Of a stretch of 64,000 nucleotides of DNA, positions 59,701 to 62,075 are shown piece after piece (the stretch's first letter is position 1; the number at the start of each line of letters is the position of its first letter). This DNA is from Trileptium ribeirensis (taxonomy: Eukaryota > Nematoda > Enoplea > Enoplida > Thoracostomopsidae): positions 1-64,000 of the forward strand of contig JASANE010030191.1 in assembly GCA_030248225.1 (NCBI GenBank), given 5' to 3'. The position numbers and the translations under genes are program-made. The notes beneath the pieces are model-generated. The model did not search any database. It was not told the DNA's origin and saw nothing but the letters and a program-made list of their open reading frames with translations.

Positions 59701-62075
59701 TGTTGTTAAACTTGGCCTAAATCAAACACCAAGTCTAAGCATTAAGTGTGACCCCAGCCAACGTCCTAAGCCAAGACGGCTTATCTGTACTTGTTGAGTC
59801 GAAATCGTTATTCGGAATGTAATGCAAGGTTACGGACCGTGTCGACTGACCGTGCCCGACACTGTTACTGTTTAATGGCCTCAGAACGGCGAAAAAACGT
59901 TCCCAATGAGGTTAAAAGCAACATATCGACCAATTTTTGAATTAAATACATTTTACGGTACTCGCCAGTAATAAGTGTCGCCTTTTCGAGCGAGCGAGCA
60001 TCGCACCAGCAGTGTTGTAAAACATTTCGAGCAGCGATCGAGCAAAGATCATTTCTGGCGACAACTGTACATACATCGTGACCATGACCATGCTTCTGTA
60101 TCTGACAGTTTTATCACGAATGAATGTATCTTGATTGCATTTTAAGAACAGAGCTTATTTTTTACTTTATGATGTTATTTCTATTTTTTAATTAACAGCC
60201 CAAGAAATAGTTCTTTCGGCAATAATTTACTTTTACAAATATTTTTTTTTACAAAATTGGTAGCTTCGAAACTTGCCGCTCAAAATTGTAAAACGCAAAA
60301 GTGTGCTACATGGTCCAAAAACGATATGATGACTTTGCGTTTTACCCGCCGTTCGCACGATACATTACAATTCTAATAGCTCGCAAAGATAGTGGAAACG
60401 GGGCGAGTAAATTTACTATTGTGCTTGGAGACCATTTGGTCATTCAAACTTCAATTCCCTGAGCCCGTTTCAAATTTTGCGATAGCAATAATTATACAAC
60501 GGCAATACTTCAATGGCAATGCTACCGTCATATTATTCATATAATCAGAGCCCAAGTACTCTTAATTGCTTCTTCCAATGATCAGAGGTGAAAATTTTTT
60601 TAAAATAAATCACAAATTTTTTAAGAAATATAATTTAAAAAGTAGTTTTTTACCCAGTAGGACAGCAGCATTTGCTTTGTTTGCAAATACAATTGTTTTT
60701 ATTGCATTTAACAACCAAGAAAACCTATAGACATACTAATGATCTAAATACATACGTCTAAATTGAAAAAGTCGCAAAATTTTACTTCTTTAAGTGCCGA
60801 AATTTATCTAATTTGGCTCCAGCACTTTTAGGACGGTGCCAGAGGATGAAGTACTCACCTTTACGGCAATTCCAGCAACACTGCCAGTTACTGTTTAAAT
60901 AAACTAATAATTCTAATCCTTCGCTCCCGACCAGGAAAATACTTGACTAGAATCCTAAAAAACAGCATATTTATAGCTCTCGATGATAGTGGCCTGCATT
61001 TGTCGACCCGATGCGGTAAGAGCTTTGTGGTAAGAGCTATAACCTATAATGTTGGGTGACCCCACCTGGCCAAAATAGGTCTCCAATTGTGAAAATCTGG
61101 TTTTGTGAAAATTTAGGTAGGACATCATGGCAGCAGCATAAACACAAGTCCAGGTGCACAATGACATTTCATTACGCCTCGAATAAACCAATTTGCGAAA
61201 ATTCATCACTGTGGTGAAGAGTTATGCGATGAACAGGTGAAGAAAATTTTTTTTGCTTAGTTAGTTGTTTTTTGAAGAATTTATTACGCTCTCTTACTCT
61301 CGCTCCGTCTCAATTAATTAGTATTTCAGATTTCGACGCATTCGGAGGAACACATAATGTGCAGGGTAGTGGAGGTGCTGCGCGTCGAGGATCAACGTCT
61401 CGGAAATCAAGCACCGCAAGCAATGGATCGATGTCAGGGGTTGCACGAGGCCCACCCACTGGTGAGACCATTGCTGATGCTGCAAGTAGGCTGCTTTGTG
61501 CGCCGCTACTCCTTGCAGCAGCAAACGAGGGTAGCAACAGCACAAACGAAAAACCAGTGAAAAATCGAAATGGACGGAAACATAGCACGTCGGTACCGGC
61601 CAGCGCTGTTAACACCCCACGTGTTTTAACGCCCCAAGCTTCGGCAACTGGGCACATCCTAGGCAGCACGACTAATACGACCGGAGGAGCCGGAGCCGAT
61701 GGCAACAGTAATGCTGCGCTACCACTGCGCACTGCTCAAACCCCTCCGCTGATTTTGTCTACGGATCCGTTTTGTTTACCGACATACGACGCTGGAGCGG
61801 CACAAGCTTGGCACGCAAACGTCGAGGTAACAATAATCGAACCGATTCTTCGGTTTCTTCAGCTGTTGTGCGAAAACCACAATCGTAAGCTGCAAATCTT
61901 TCTCGGAAACCAAGGAACAAAGAACGAAGTGGATATGATTATTTTGACGCTTAGCTTTTTGGACGCACTTTGCGGAAGTACAACTGGCAGTCTAGGATTT
62001 TTGGGGTGGTATATTAATCAGTGGAACGTGGGACTCGTTAATCAGACATTGATTACGCTGACCGAATATTGTCAA
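2450..62075 (+). CDS. ITPR: Inositol 1,4,5-trisphosphate receptor gene, internal part (13 exons, both ends outside the window)
   Basis: Exons, joined in order: 2450-2704, 10377-11747, 18623-19039, 29425-29772, 31959-32141, 42646-42927, 47762-47906, 48801-49036, 50664-50848, 54212-54485, 55052-55249, 56617-56818, 61330-62075. The total is 4842 nt, 1614 codons, with no stop and with compatible phase at every junction. Landmarks typical of IP3 receptors appear in the right order: VDLILRCM and [56 protein letters not shown] with [48 protein letters not shown] and LTEYCQ. In this family IP3 opens a tetrameric Ca2+ release channel in the ER membrane, and this central region couples ligand binding to the pore. 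The N-terminal ligand core and C-terminal transmembrane domain are not in the window. Ryanodine receptors share RIH domains, but the exon-by-exon match is to IP3R. Confidence 0.95.
3488..3689. mobile_element. ~200-bp MITE with CAGTCACGGACAGAATTAA end
   Basis: The left end CAGTCACGGACAGAATTAAGTG matches the terminus of the larger copy at 32374-33188. The right end closes with CCACTG followed by TA and is only a poor inverted match. The interior is made of repeated CGATCGATTTCGATT-type words, so it is internally palindromic. A Tc1/mariner relationship is inferred from CAGT...ACTG ends and from TA next to the right end. Confidence 0.6.
3897..3956 (+). mobile_element. Fragment of the CAGTACCCGCC MITE family
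   Basis: It matches the first 60 bp of the intact copy at 25903-26106, including CAGTACCCGCCAAAAATGAC and the CTCGCGACTCGCTCGAGACTC run. It then diverges into unrelated sequence, so only one end remains. TA precedes it. Confidence 0.75.
4143..4370. repeat. 93-bp tandem repeat, about 2.3 units, with GGCCGCATGTG
   Basis: GGCCGCATGTG occurs at 4230 and 4323, and the preceding ~90 bp (TCGCCGCAAG...GCTCAATTT) is repeated. Upstream at 4143-4229 is one more diverged unit. Inverted versions of the key word (CACATGCGGCCTTTT-like) occur at about 4590, 4695, 4820 and 4895, so the larger region 3990-5060 behaves like a long, decayed inverted arrangement. GCCGCATGTGAC appears again near 5679. Confidence 0.7.
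5168..5387. mobile_element. ~220-bp MITE, hAT-like ends (CAGTGTTGTGC...GCACAACACTAG)
   Basis: The ends CAGTGTTGTGCACCGGCCGG and CCGGCTGGCGCACAACACTAG are inverted complements with small mismatches. The region is much more GC-rich (CCGGCC words) than its surroundings. CAGTGTTG-type termini are common in hAT elements. I could not define a clean 8-bp target duplication, so the superfamily is tentative. Confidence 0.65.
6540..6810. other. Unexplained GC-rich block
   Basis: Between AT-rich repeats, this ~270-bp block is rich in C and CCC (for example GGGGGTTACCCCCCTGCGG at its start). No frame looks like a known protein: the + frame 6506-6691 crosses it with proline- and serine-rich sequence but has no support. 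It may be the end of an unrecognised transposon. Confidence 0.4.
7080..7294. mobile_element. Truncated copy of the CTGGCCTGTCC MITE family
   Basis: It shares the AT-rich centre (CACTATTTATAATGCTAAAATATTG), the CCCCCGAGAATGAACATGGGG block and the right end CTGTGGACAGGCCA with 871-1234. The left end is missing. Confidence 0.75.
7380..7735 (+). repeat. Dispersed repeat, also at 57340-57640
   Basis: It shares with 57340-57640 the ordered words GCTAGCG, GTTGCCACTGAGG or GTTTCCATTGAGG, a CATAACTC or CATATCTCG phrase, TCGATAGCAAAAGTGATG or TCGATAGCAAGAGTGATG, TATTTCGCAGCCC or TGTTTCGCAGCCC, and GGCGTCGCATCAAAAAC or GGCTTCACATCAAAAAC. The copies are strongly diverged but collinear. The 3' limit abuts the MITE at 7734. 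Confidence 0.6.
7734..8109. mobile_element. 376-bp MITE, CTGGCCTGTCC family, with exact 5-bp target duplication
   Basis: The left end CGGGCCTGTCCACAG and right end CTGTGGTAGGACAG pair imperfectly. The flanks TGACT (7729-7733) and TGACT (8110-8114) are identical, the best evidence in the window that this family makes 5-bp duplications. The interior matches 871-1234. Confidence 0.8.
8180..8746. repeat. ~175-bp tandem array, about three diverged units
   Basis: The phrase (A/T)GGTTTTCnNNACNCT followed by a GGTGGTTTAGTTAT-type stretch recurs at about 8243, 8421 and 8594, with spacings of 178 and 173 bp. Each unit ends in a TTTTCAGTGG or TTTTAGTGGA phrase. It is unrelated to the satellite at 92-1720. 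The element at 8747 begins exactly at its right edge. Confidence 0.6.
8747..9698. mobile_element. 952-bp terminal-inverted-repeat element (GGGTCATTTCACGAAACC ends)
   Basis: The left end GGGTCATTTCACGAAACCGT and the right end ...TTTTCGTGAAATGACCC are inverted complements. A longer copy in opposite orientation is at 23274-25175. Inside are GGGGGGCTACA-type motifs, and there is no recognisable transposase. The open frame 9241-9570 has a counterpart in the other copy, but the differences between copies do not look like coding constraint. Confidence 0.85.
10377..11747 (+). CDS. ITPR: IP3 receptor exon 2 of the window (second RIH domain, with a long Ser-rich insertion)
   Basis: 457 codons, phase 0 at both ends; acceptor TTTACAG|ATT, donor CAG|GTGAGT. 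It starts [17 protein letters not shown], directly following DPQEQ of exon 1. Conserved parts are [69 protein letters not shown] and, at the end, the hallmark [10 protein letters not shown] then [10 protein letters not shown]. Between roughly exon residues 240 and 400 lies a poorly conserved, Ser/Arg/Asp-rich linker with several RxxS-like sites, longer than the vertebrate linker as I remember it. Antisense frames over the exon are shadows. Confidence 0.95.
12379..12645. mobile_element. ~267-bp palindromic MITE (CACACGCTCAAATTTTTTGC ends)
   Basis: The left arm CACACGCTCAAATTTTTTGC and the right arm GCAAAAAGTTTGAGCGTGTG pair almost perfectly. Further CTCAAATTTTGATC and GATCAAAATTTGAG words inside make the element foldable over most of its length. 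There is no coding sequence. The target duplication is unclear (GAGTCT on the left, AACACG on the right). Confidence 0.75.
12953..13299. mobile_element. ~347-bp MITE, CTGGCCTGTCC family
   Basis: It starts CTGGCCTGTACACAGTG and ends ATGTGGCCATACCAG, both degraded versions of the family ends. The internal TATTTCTAATGCTAAAATGTCG and CCCAGAATGAACATGG blocks match 871-1234. The flanks GAGGT and GAGGG may be a worn 5-bp duplication. Confidence 0.75.
13755..13905. mobile_element. Degraded CAGTACYCGCC-family copy
   Basis: TACAGTACGCGCCTGAAATGACTGTCGCATTTCGAG matches the family terminus with a few changes. GCGAGCGAGTC follows at about 13880. The second terminus is not intact. Confidence 0.6.
14395..14900. 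mobile_element. Element with GTTCGCGAACAAA motifs and GGATGGTTG...GTCACC ends
   Basis: The left part AACCAGCCATCCTATTTTG and the right part CAGGATGGTTGACGGGGTCACC pair as inverted ends. The interior repeats GTTCGCGAACAAATTTACT and GTTCGCGAACAAAACC. It matches the better-preserved copy at about 44872-45420 and the partial copy at about 31395-31600. Confidence 0.7.
15790..16870. repeat. Dispersed ~0.9-1 kb repeat, first copy (second at 62900-63800)
   Basis: Collinear similarity to 62900-63800: a GGAACCGGAAC and TGGTCTTCGA head, AAGCTAATAATATTTGTTTATCGATCAA, CTTTACTAGACATATATGTTTG, TTTCAATAAATACAGTTCATT and a GCTGGTGCTTGAGGCAATTTATG tail. No protein is recognised. Its class is unknown. Confidence 0.65.
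17250..18594 (+). mobile_element. ~1.3-kb repeat element, copy 1, immediately upstream of exon 3
   Basis: It begins CAGAACGTAGTGAAACGTAATGG and ends CTTCACTACGTTCTG, then CATCTCGACAGAGTTACTAGT. The two CAGAACGTAGTGAA words are inverted complements. Inside are about three ~350-bp direct repeats with the words AAGCAAGGTTATTTTTATCTTAA, TTTTATTTCATAGTAAAATGATAAATGCCGATGCC and TTTGTTCTGACG. A second copy in the same orientation lies at 19634-20814, on the other side of exon 3. The short minus-strand frames here (17515-17760, 17901-18089, 18306-18575) are the same repeat translated three times. Confidence 0.8.
18623..19039 (+). CDS. ITPR: IP3 receptor exon 3 of the window
   Basis: 139 codons, phase 0 at both ends; acceptor TTTTACAG|GAC, donor GAG|GTATGA. 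It opens [26 protein letters not shown], the counterpart of the conserved IP3R segment right after LLFRHFSQ...VTSQ. The rest is a Ser/Gln/Asp-rich linker ([20 protein letters not shown]) in the region where vertebrate receptors vary by splicing. The exon sits between two copies of one repeat element, with only 28 bp of non-repeat sequence before its acceptor junction. Confidence 0.92.
19634..20814 (+). mobile_element. ~1.2-kb repeat element, copy 2, downstream of exon 3
   Basis: Ends CAGAGCGTAGTGCAACGTAGTGG and GCTTCGCTACGCTCTACAGTCTCGATAGAGTTACTAGT match copy 1 at 17250-18594 in the same orientation. It holds about three ~340-bp internal repeats. The two copies differ at many sites, so the insertion or duplication is not recent. 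Confidence 0.8.
20990..22230 (+). mobile_element. Decayed retroelement fragment, opposite-orientation relative of 41300-42060
   Basis: The + strand 21180-21420 aligns collinearly with the reverse complement of about 41800-42030. Both have GGAGGTTGGCTC with CACCTGC, CATACC(G/A)CTATT, ACCTGGAAGT, AGTCCCACTAGATACGACAAA versus GGCCCCACTGAGGTCCGACAAA, and AATGTCGG versus AACGTCGG. Similarity continues weakly to about 21660 (CAATTTGGATTTTCAATTAAATT). It is more GC-rich than its surroundings. No intact frame survives, and by association it is retrotransposon gag/pol-like. Confidence 0.5.
23274..25175. mobile_element. 1.9-kb terminal-inverted-repeat element (GGGTCATTTCACGAAACC ends), AACA flanks
   Basis: Perfectly inverted ends GGGTCATTTCACGAAACC and GGTTTCGTGAAATGACCC are bordered by AACA on both sides, a likely 4-bp target duplication. 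It is an inverted relative of 8747-9698 but carries about 0.95 kb more in the middle (about 23707-24655). That extra part begins with a GTCGGGGGGCTACACCTGAA tandem array. The frame 23467-23706 (-) is the counterpart of 9241-9570. No transposase is recognisable, so the element is non-autonomous or of an unknown type. Confidence 0.85.
23786..23892. repeat. ~21-bp tandem array, GTCGGGGGGCTACACCTGAA
   Basis: About five units of TCGGGGGGCTACACCTGAAG with small changes lie inside the 1.9-kb element. Single related words occur elsewhere in both copies of the element (GTCGGGTGGGGGCTACAT near 8776, GTCGGGGGGGCTACATG near 24793, GTCGGGGAGCTACAC near 24438). The motif is therefore a structural feature of the family, scattered over both strands. 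Confidence 0.75.
25903..26106. mobile_element. Intact 204-bp mariner-like MITE with GCTCGCGACTC tandem interior
   Basis: Ends CAGTACCCGCCAAAAATGAC and GTCATTTTTGGCGAGTACTG are inverted complements flanked by TA on both sides (25901-25902, 26107-26108), as in Tc1/mariner insertions. The arms consist of tandem CGCTCGCGACTCGCTCGAGACT units; the centre is AT-rich with ATTAATTTAAATAG. The reverse complement of the copy at 44576-44801 is almost identical. The open frames on both strands are the translated tandem repeat, not genes. Confidence 0.92.
27530..27770. repeat. Imperfect tandem sequence rich in AACAAT and TCATAC words
   Basis: The + strand repeats TCATACAATTA-like and TATGGTAACAATAAGTCGTACG-like words at 12-24 bp spacing. 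One frame reads Asn/Tyr/Ser/Gly-rich sequence ([15 protein letters not shown]) broken by stops. The sequence at 36000-36150 on the minus strand has a similar [11 protein letters not shown] run. It could be a decayed low-complexity protein segment of a transposon or a simple minisatellite. Confidence 0.45.
27995..28079. mobile_element. Fragment of the CAGTACYCGCC MITE family
   Basis: TACAGTACTCGCTGGTAGCGATTGGCACTTTTGGAACG followed by GTCGAGCGAG matches a degraded family terminus. No second end was found. Confidence 0.5.
28562..28706. mobile_element. 145-bp diverged mariner-like MITE with TA flanks
   Basis: It starts CAGTACTCGCCGCAAATTATTG and ends TTTTAGCAAGTACTG, flanked by TA on both sides. 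The interior has lost the GCTCGCGACTC array and keeps single GCGAGCGAG and GAGCAAG words, so it is older than the copies at 25903 and 44576. Confidence 0.75.
29425..29772 (+). CDS. ITPR: IP3 receptor exon 4 of the window
   Basis: 116 codons, phase 0 at both ends; acceptor AATCAG|GAA, donor CAG|GTGAGC. It begins [14 protein letters not shown], continuing VE of exon 3. Then comes a Ser-rich linker, then [18 protein letters not shown] and [25 protein letters not shown], the counterparts of the conserved LLRNMGAH and LAHEFLQNFC stretches of IP3 receptors. These are helical repeats of the regulatory region. Read-through past the donor gives 39 unrelated residues before a stop. Confidence 0.94.
29773..31958 (+). 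other. Intron 4 (2.2 kb)
   Basis: GTGAGC donor, TTTTAAG acceptor. It contains two clusters of ACCTGCAGGTA-type words (about 29990-30262 and 31600-31725) and part of a GTTCGCGAAC-family element (about 31395-31600). The remainder is AT-rich with no gene seen. Confidence 0.75.
31600..31725. repeat. Tandem repeats of AAATTACCTGCAGGTAGGGC type
   Basis: TACCTGCAGGTAGGACAAAGT, TACCTGCAGATAGGGCAAAAT, TACCTGCAGATAAAAATAAT and CCGCAGGTAGGGCAAAAT follow one another at about 20-25 bp. Similar words occur at 29990-30262 (GCAGGTAATTTT, ACCTGCGGGTAAGATTTT) and near 30595. The core ACCTGCAGGT is self-complementary. Confidence 0.65.
31959..32141 (+). CDS. ITPR: IP3 receptor exon 5 of the window
   Basis: 61 codons, phase 0 at both ends; acceptor TTTTAAG|GAC, donor AAA|GTTGGT. 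It reads [39 protein letters not shown] and [16 protein letters not shown]. It matches the conserved IP3R segment (IFMNN..LC, then FLQTIVKAEGK) and leads directly into the [10 protein letters not shown]-like start of exon 6. The donor GTTGGT is weak, but the frame and homology close exactly there. Confidence 0.92.
32374..33188. mobile_element. 815-bp element, CAGTCACGGACAGAATTAACTG ends, with GTTTAAAC minisatellite
   Basis: Inverted ends CAGTCACGGACAGAATTAACTG and CAGTTAATTCTGTCCGTGACTG are exact complements. TA precedes it; AA follows. The right third (about 32815-33140) is a minisatellite of GCGTTTAAACGCACACGCACACAA type with many copies of the palindrome GTTTAAAC. The left half carries a module (32440-32700) also found at 57900-58130 outside any such element. 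Smaller relatives are at 3488-3689 and 47340-47534. Tc1/mariner-like by ends; no transposase. Confidence 0.85.
34885..35163. mobile_element. Diverged CAGTAC-family MITE (GTTCGA-rich variant)
   Basis: The left end TACAGTACTTACCAGAATTGAG and right end GACGGTTAGGTACTG are worn inverted ends. The interior repeats AATTTGTTCGAAATTTTGCCGCGCTTTTTTA twice and has TTCGTTCGATGTGCGCTCG words in place of the GCTCGCGACTC array. Confidence 0.55.
35510..36440. repeat. Dispersed repeat shared with 52090-52470
   Basis: Both regions contain TGGATCGTTACGCG(A/C)TAGATTA(A/G)TCC followed by AT-rich sequence with CTGTTGTTCTTG-type or CTGTTCTTG-type words. Here TCGTTACGNGANANATTAATCCTGGCCACAGTCNAATGGCCAACATTTACGA occurs twice, at about 35523 and 35579, a ~56-bp tandem duplication. 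A (TA)n-rich microsatellite lies at 36237-36295. Confidence 0.55.
38400..42060 (-). mobile_element. Decayed Ty3/gypsy-like retrotransposon sequence
   Basis: Minus-strand translation across several frames gives a spaced series of weak gypsy landmarks. FPLNKV then [10 protein letters not shown], at about 40770-40850, corresponds to YPLPRIDD and LDLxSGYxQI. KTDFFVS at about 40750 corresponds to KTAF. FIWS at about 40250 corresponds to Fx[18 protein letters not shown] at about 40040-40090 corresponds to PIAYxSRxLTxAE. HLPKQ.AAR near 39860 is like the PGxxNxxADALSR end. Order and spacing fit reverse transcriptase to RNase H, but frames are broken and identity is low. LTRs were not found. The 41300-42060 part recurs inverted at 20990-22230. 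Confidence 0.45.
42646..42927 (+). CDS. ITPR: IP3 receptor exon 6 of the window
   Basis: 94 codons, phase 0 at both ends; acceptor TTTAG|GTT, donor TTG|GTATGT. It starts [20 protein letters not shown], then [20 protein letters not shown] and [14 protein letters not shown]. This matches the IP3R stretch [21 protein letters not shown]...LVELLAVCTEGKN...DIVRVVTHE. It is among the best-conserved exons of the window. The donor is strong. Confidence 0.95.
44576..44801. mobile_element. Intact 226-bp mariner-like MITE, inverted twin of 25903-26106
   Basis: Ends CAGTACTCGCCAAAAATGAC and GTCATTTTTGGCGGGTACTG, flanked by TA on both sides. Its sequence is nearly the reverse complement of the copy at 25903-26106, including the AT-rich core, but the right arm has about one more GTCGCGAGCGAGTG unit. 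Arm units are CGAGCGAGTCGCGAGCGAGT. The minus-strand frame 44536-44811 with LARDSLxTRSR repeats is this array translated. Confidence 0.92.
44872..45420. mobile_element. ~0.55-kb terminal-inverted-repeat element with GTTCGCGAAC interior
   Basis: The left end GAGTAAACTTGAGGTGACCC...AACCATCCTATTTTGT and the right end ACAAAATAGGATGGTT...GGGTCACCTTAAGTTTACTC pair over about 40 bp. Interior words GTTCGCGAACA and TTTTGTGTTCGCG recur. Relatives are at 14395-14900 and about 31395-31600. Confidence 0.8.
47340..47534. mobile_element. ~195-bp CAGTCACGGAC MITE
   Basis: It starts CAGTCACGGACGGAATTAATTG after TA and ends GTGTCCGTGACAG before TA. The interior is a reduced version of the CACACGCAAACG / GTTTAAAC minisatellite of 32815-33140. 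Confidence 0.75.
47762..47906 (+). CDS. ITPR: IP3 receptor exon 7 of the window
   Basis: 145 nt, phase 0 start, phase 1 end; acceptor TTTCAG|GTG, donor CGTA|GTAAGT. It reads [20 protein letters not shown] then [33 protein letters not shown] is nearly the invariant NFLNHCYVDTEVE of IP3 receptors. It is too short to stand out as an open frame but is unambiguous by homology and phase. The final A joins TG of exon 8 to make a Met codon. Confidence 0.95.
47907..48800 (+). other. Intron 7 (0.9 kb) with 35-bp tandem repeat and a small palindromic element
   Basis: GTAAGT donor, ATTGTAG acceptor. Close to the donor is a 35-bp tandem repeat (47956-48054). At about 48165-48395 lie inverted words CTGATCCGACTTG and CAAATCGGATCAGG, about 230 bp apart, that may be the ends of a small MITE. 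The rest is AT-rich. Confidence 0.75.
47956..48054. repeat. 35-bp tandem repeat, 2.8 units
   Basis: Unit starts at 47956, 47991 and 48026: CGTTCAATTTCGATGGTTTT followed by TGTTTAAACTACTTT. The first two units are identical and the third has two changes in its first half. It starts 49 bp after the exon 7 donor. Confidence 0.95.
48801..49036 (+). CDS. ITPR: IP3 receptor exon 8 of the window
   Basis: 236 nt, phase 1 start, phase 0 end; acceptor TTGTAG|TG, donor AAG|GTAATT. It reads (M)[25 protein letters not shown], then [20 protein letters not shown] and NCLAVFGK. It corresponds to the IP3R region VTEIVMSIVTTFFSSPF ... FVQLLQGVFRVYHCNWL ... SCIRVLSD and is moderately conserved. Read-through past the donor adds 15 residues that do not fit the family. 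Confidence 0.9.
49037..50663 (+). other. Intron 8 (1.6 kb) with a hairpin repeat and a worn CAGTCACG relic
   Basis: GTAATT donor, CATTTAAG acceptor. 49403-49513 is a hairpin: GGTTTGGTTTACCTTCACTTAGCTGAT pairs with ATCAGCTTAGTGAAGGTAAAACAAACC. 49740-49899 is rich in GAACGTAAACGAACG and ends GTGCGTGACTG before TA, like the right end of the CAGTCACGGAC family. The rest is AT-rich. Confidence 0.75.
49403..49513. repeat. ~110-bp hairpin (possible tiny MITE)
   Basis: Arms of about 30 bp, CGGTTTGGTTTACCTTCACT and AGTGAAGGTAAAACAAACC, are inverted complements around a centre with AAGTGGAAACTCG and TTACCGGAAATG. No target duplication was established. Confidence 0.7.
50664..50848 (+). CDS. ITPR: IP3 receptor exon 9 of the window (short exon found by homology and phase)
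   Basis: 185 nt, phase 0 start, phase 2 end; acceptor CATTTAAG|ATT, donor CG|GTGAGT. It reads [20 protein letters not shown], then the segment [20 protein letters not shown] and [17 protein letters not shown]. The vertebrate counterpart is VAKSRAIAIPVDLD...ARRDSVLAASRDYR. It supplies exactly the segment missing between NCLAVFGK (exon 8) and SIVDRL (exon 10), and its phase-2 end (CG) pairs with the single G at the start of exon 10 to make Arg. The longer open frame over this place (50638-50952) is in a wrong frame. The RRDS phosphosite of vertebrate IP3R1 reads NKDS here. Confidence 0.88.
52090..52470. repeat. Second copy of the repeat at 35510-36440
   Basis: It has TGGATCGTTACGCGCTAGATTAGTCC at about 52122 and then AT-rich sequence with ATCTGTTCTTGTATATCC. 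The similarity to intron 5 is limited to scattered words beyond the first ~60 bp. Confidence 0.5.
52446..52792 (+). pseudogene. RNase H domain relic of a non-LTR (LINE) retrotransposon
   Basis: Frame-shifted + strand translation gives, in order, [20 protein letters not shown] (the Glu-containing first motif), then [10 protein letters not shown] (where active domains have SDSxA), then [20 protein letters not shown] followed by MTRRAP. The WVPGHxxIxxNExAD signature is characteristic of RNase H domains at the end of LINE ORF2. At least two frameshifts and a stop break it, and the second catalytic Asp appears lost. The upstream reverse transcriptase is not seen. Confidence 0.8.
53051..53205. repeat. 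83-bp tandem duplication
   Basis: GCGTTCACAATAATTCACAA starts at 53051 and again at 53134. About 70 bp are nearly identical, including GTTTTCTAAGC, CTACTAACAGATTTTTAAAA and AGCCCA(G/A)TGGCAA. Only a few substitutions separate the copies, which points to a recent duplication. Confidence 0.95.
54212..54485 (+). CDS. ITPR: IP3 receptor exon 10 of the window
   Basis: 274 nt, phase 2 start, phase 0 end; acceptor TTTTCAG|G, donor AGA|GTAGGT. It reads (R)[54 protein letters not shown] and [16 protein letters not shown]. Vertebrate counterparts are [38 protein letters not shown] and CIKVLQTLREMM. It is strongly conserved. The phase fits only if exon 9 ends at 50848. Confidence 0.95.
54486..55051 (+). 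other. Intron 10 (0.57 kb)
   Basis: GTAGGT donor, TATTATTCCAG acceptor. AT-rich; no repeat or gene recognised. Confidence 0.8.
55052..55249 (+). CDS. ITPR: IP3 receptor exon 11 of the window
   Basis: 66 codons, phase 0 at both ends; acceptor TTCCAG|GAT, donor AAA|GTAAGT. It reads [40 protein letters not shown], then [10 protein letters not shown]. The end matches the IP3R phrase [23 protein letters not shown]. The vertebrate insert with the RRES phosphosite (between VNRYYG and the GASNLVIDL part) is replaced by a short [12 protein letters not shown] linker. Confidence 0.9.
55250..56616 (+). other. Intron 11 (1.4 kb)
   Basis: GTAAGT donor, TTTTGTAG acceptor. 55735-55870 and 56075-56165 have TTTCCAGG-, GGCTACCCCAGG- and CACCCAGGTTGG-like words that recur loosely at 53360 and 62310. 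No gene seen. Confidence 0.7.
56617..56818 (+). CDS. ITPR: IP3 receptor exon 12 of the window
   Basis: 202 nt, phase 0 start, phase 1 end; acceptor TTGTAG|GTA, donor TCGG|GTAATT. It reads [57 protein letters not shown]. The vertebrate counterpart is [25 protein letters not shown]...[25 protein letters not shown] is a hallmark of the family. The last G joins AT of exon 13 to give Asp. Confidence 0.96.
57340..57640 (+). repeat. Second copy of the dispersed repeat at 7380-7735
   Basis: Collinear with 7380-7735 and in the same orientation (shared words are listed there). The copies differ heavily. Class unknown. Confidence 0.6.
57900..58130 (+). repeat. Module shared with the interior of the 815-bp element at 32374
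   Basis: AAAATTGTTAATAAATGGCTC, TTGAGGTTAAAA or TTAAGGTTAAAA, and TTTTTAACTTC or TCTTTAACTTC followed by AGAAAGG or TGAAAGG align collinearly with 32440-32660. A third trace (GAGGTTAAAAGCAACATATCGACCAATTTTTGAATTAAAT) lies at 59909, directly before the MITE at 59956. Confidence 0.6.
59956..60067. mobile_element. 112-bp diverged CAGTAC-family MITE
   Basis: The left end CGGTACTCGCCAGTAATAAG and right end ATTTCTGGCGACAACTG are flanked by TA on both sides. The interior keeps TTTTCGAGCGAGCGAGCATCG. It is an old copy. Confidence 0.7.
61330..62075 (+). CDS. ITPR: IP3 receptor exon 13 of the window (linker plus RIH-associated domain)
   Basis: 746 nt, phase 1 start, phase 0 end; acceptor ATTTCAG|AT, donor CAA|GTTAGT. 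The first ~160 residues are an Ala/Gly/Ser/Thr/Asn-rich linker, much longer than the vertebrate one as I recall it. It includes [11 protein letters not shown], with RRGS (codons 61383-61394) matching the protein kinase A consensus RRxS. The second part is the RIH-associated domain: [20 protein letters not shown], then [19 protein letters not shown], then [17 protein letters not shown]. In the family the next exon starts GPCHENQN; it is not in the window. Antisense and +1 frames over the linker are compositional shadows. Confidence 0.95.

Larger units (their letters stand above)
56819..61329 (+). other. Intron 12 (4.5 kb)
   Basis: GTAATT donor, ATTTCAG acceptor. It contains the second copy of the 7380-7735 repeat (57340-57640), a module shared with the 815-bp element of intron 5 (57900-58130), a repeat-like region around 58380-59040 with CATAACTCAGCAACCCG, and a CAGTAC-family copy (59956-60067). 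59100-59880 and 60070-61270 show no recognisable feature. Confidence 0.75.

Noticed and set aside
61310..61732. 140-aa antisense frame over exon 13
   Set aside because: It is a shadow of the Ala/Gly/Ser-rich coding strand with no independent support.
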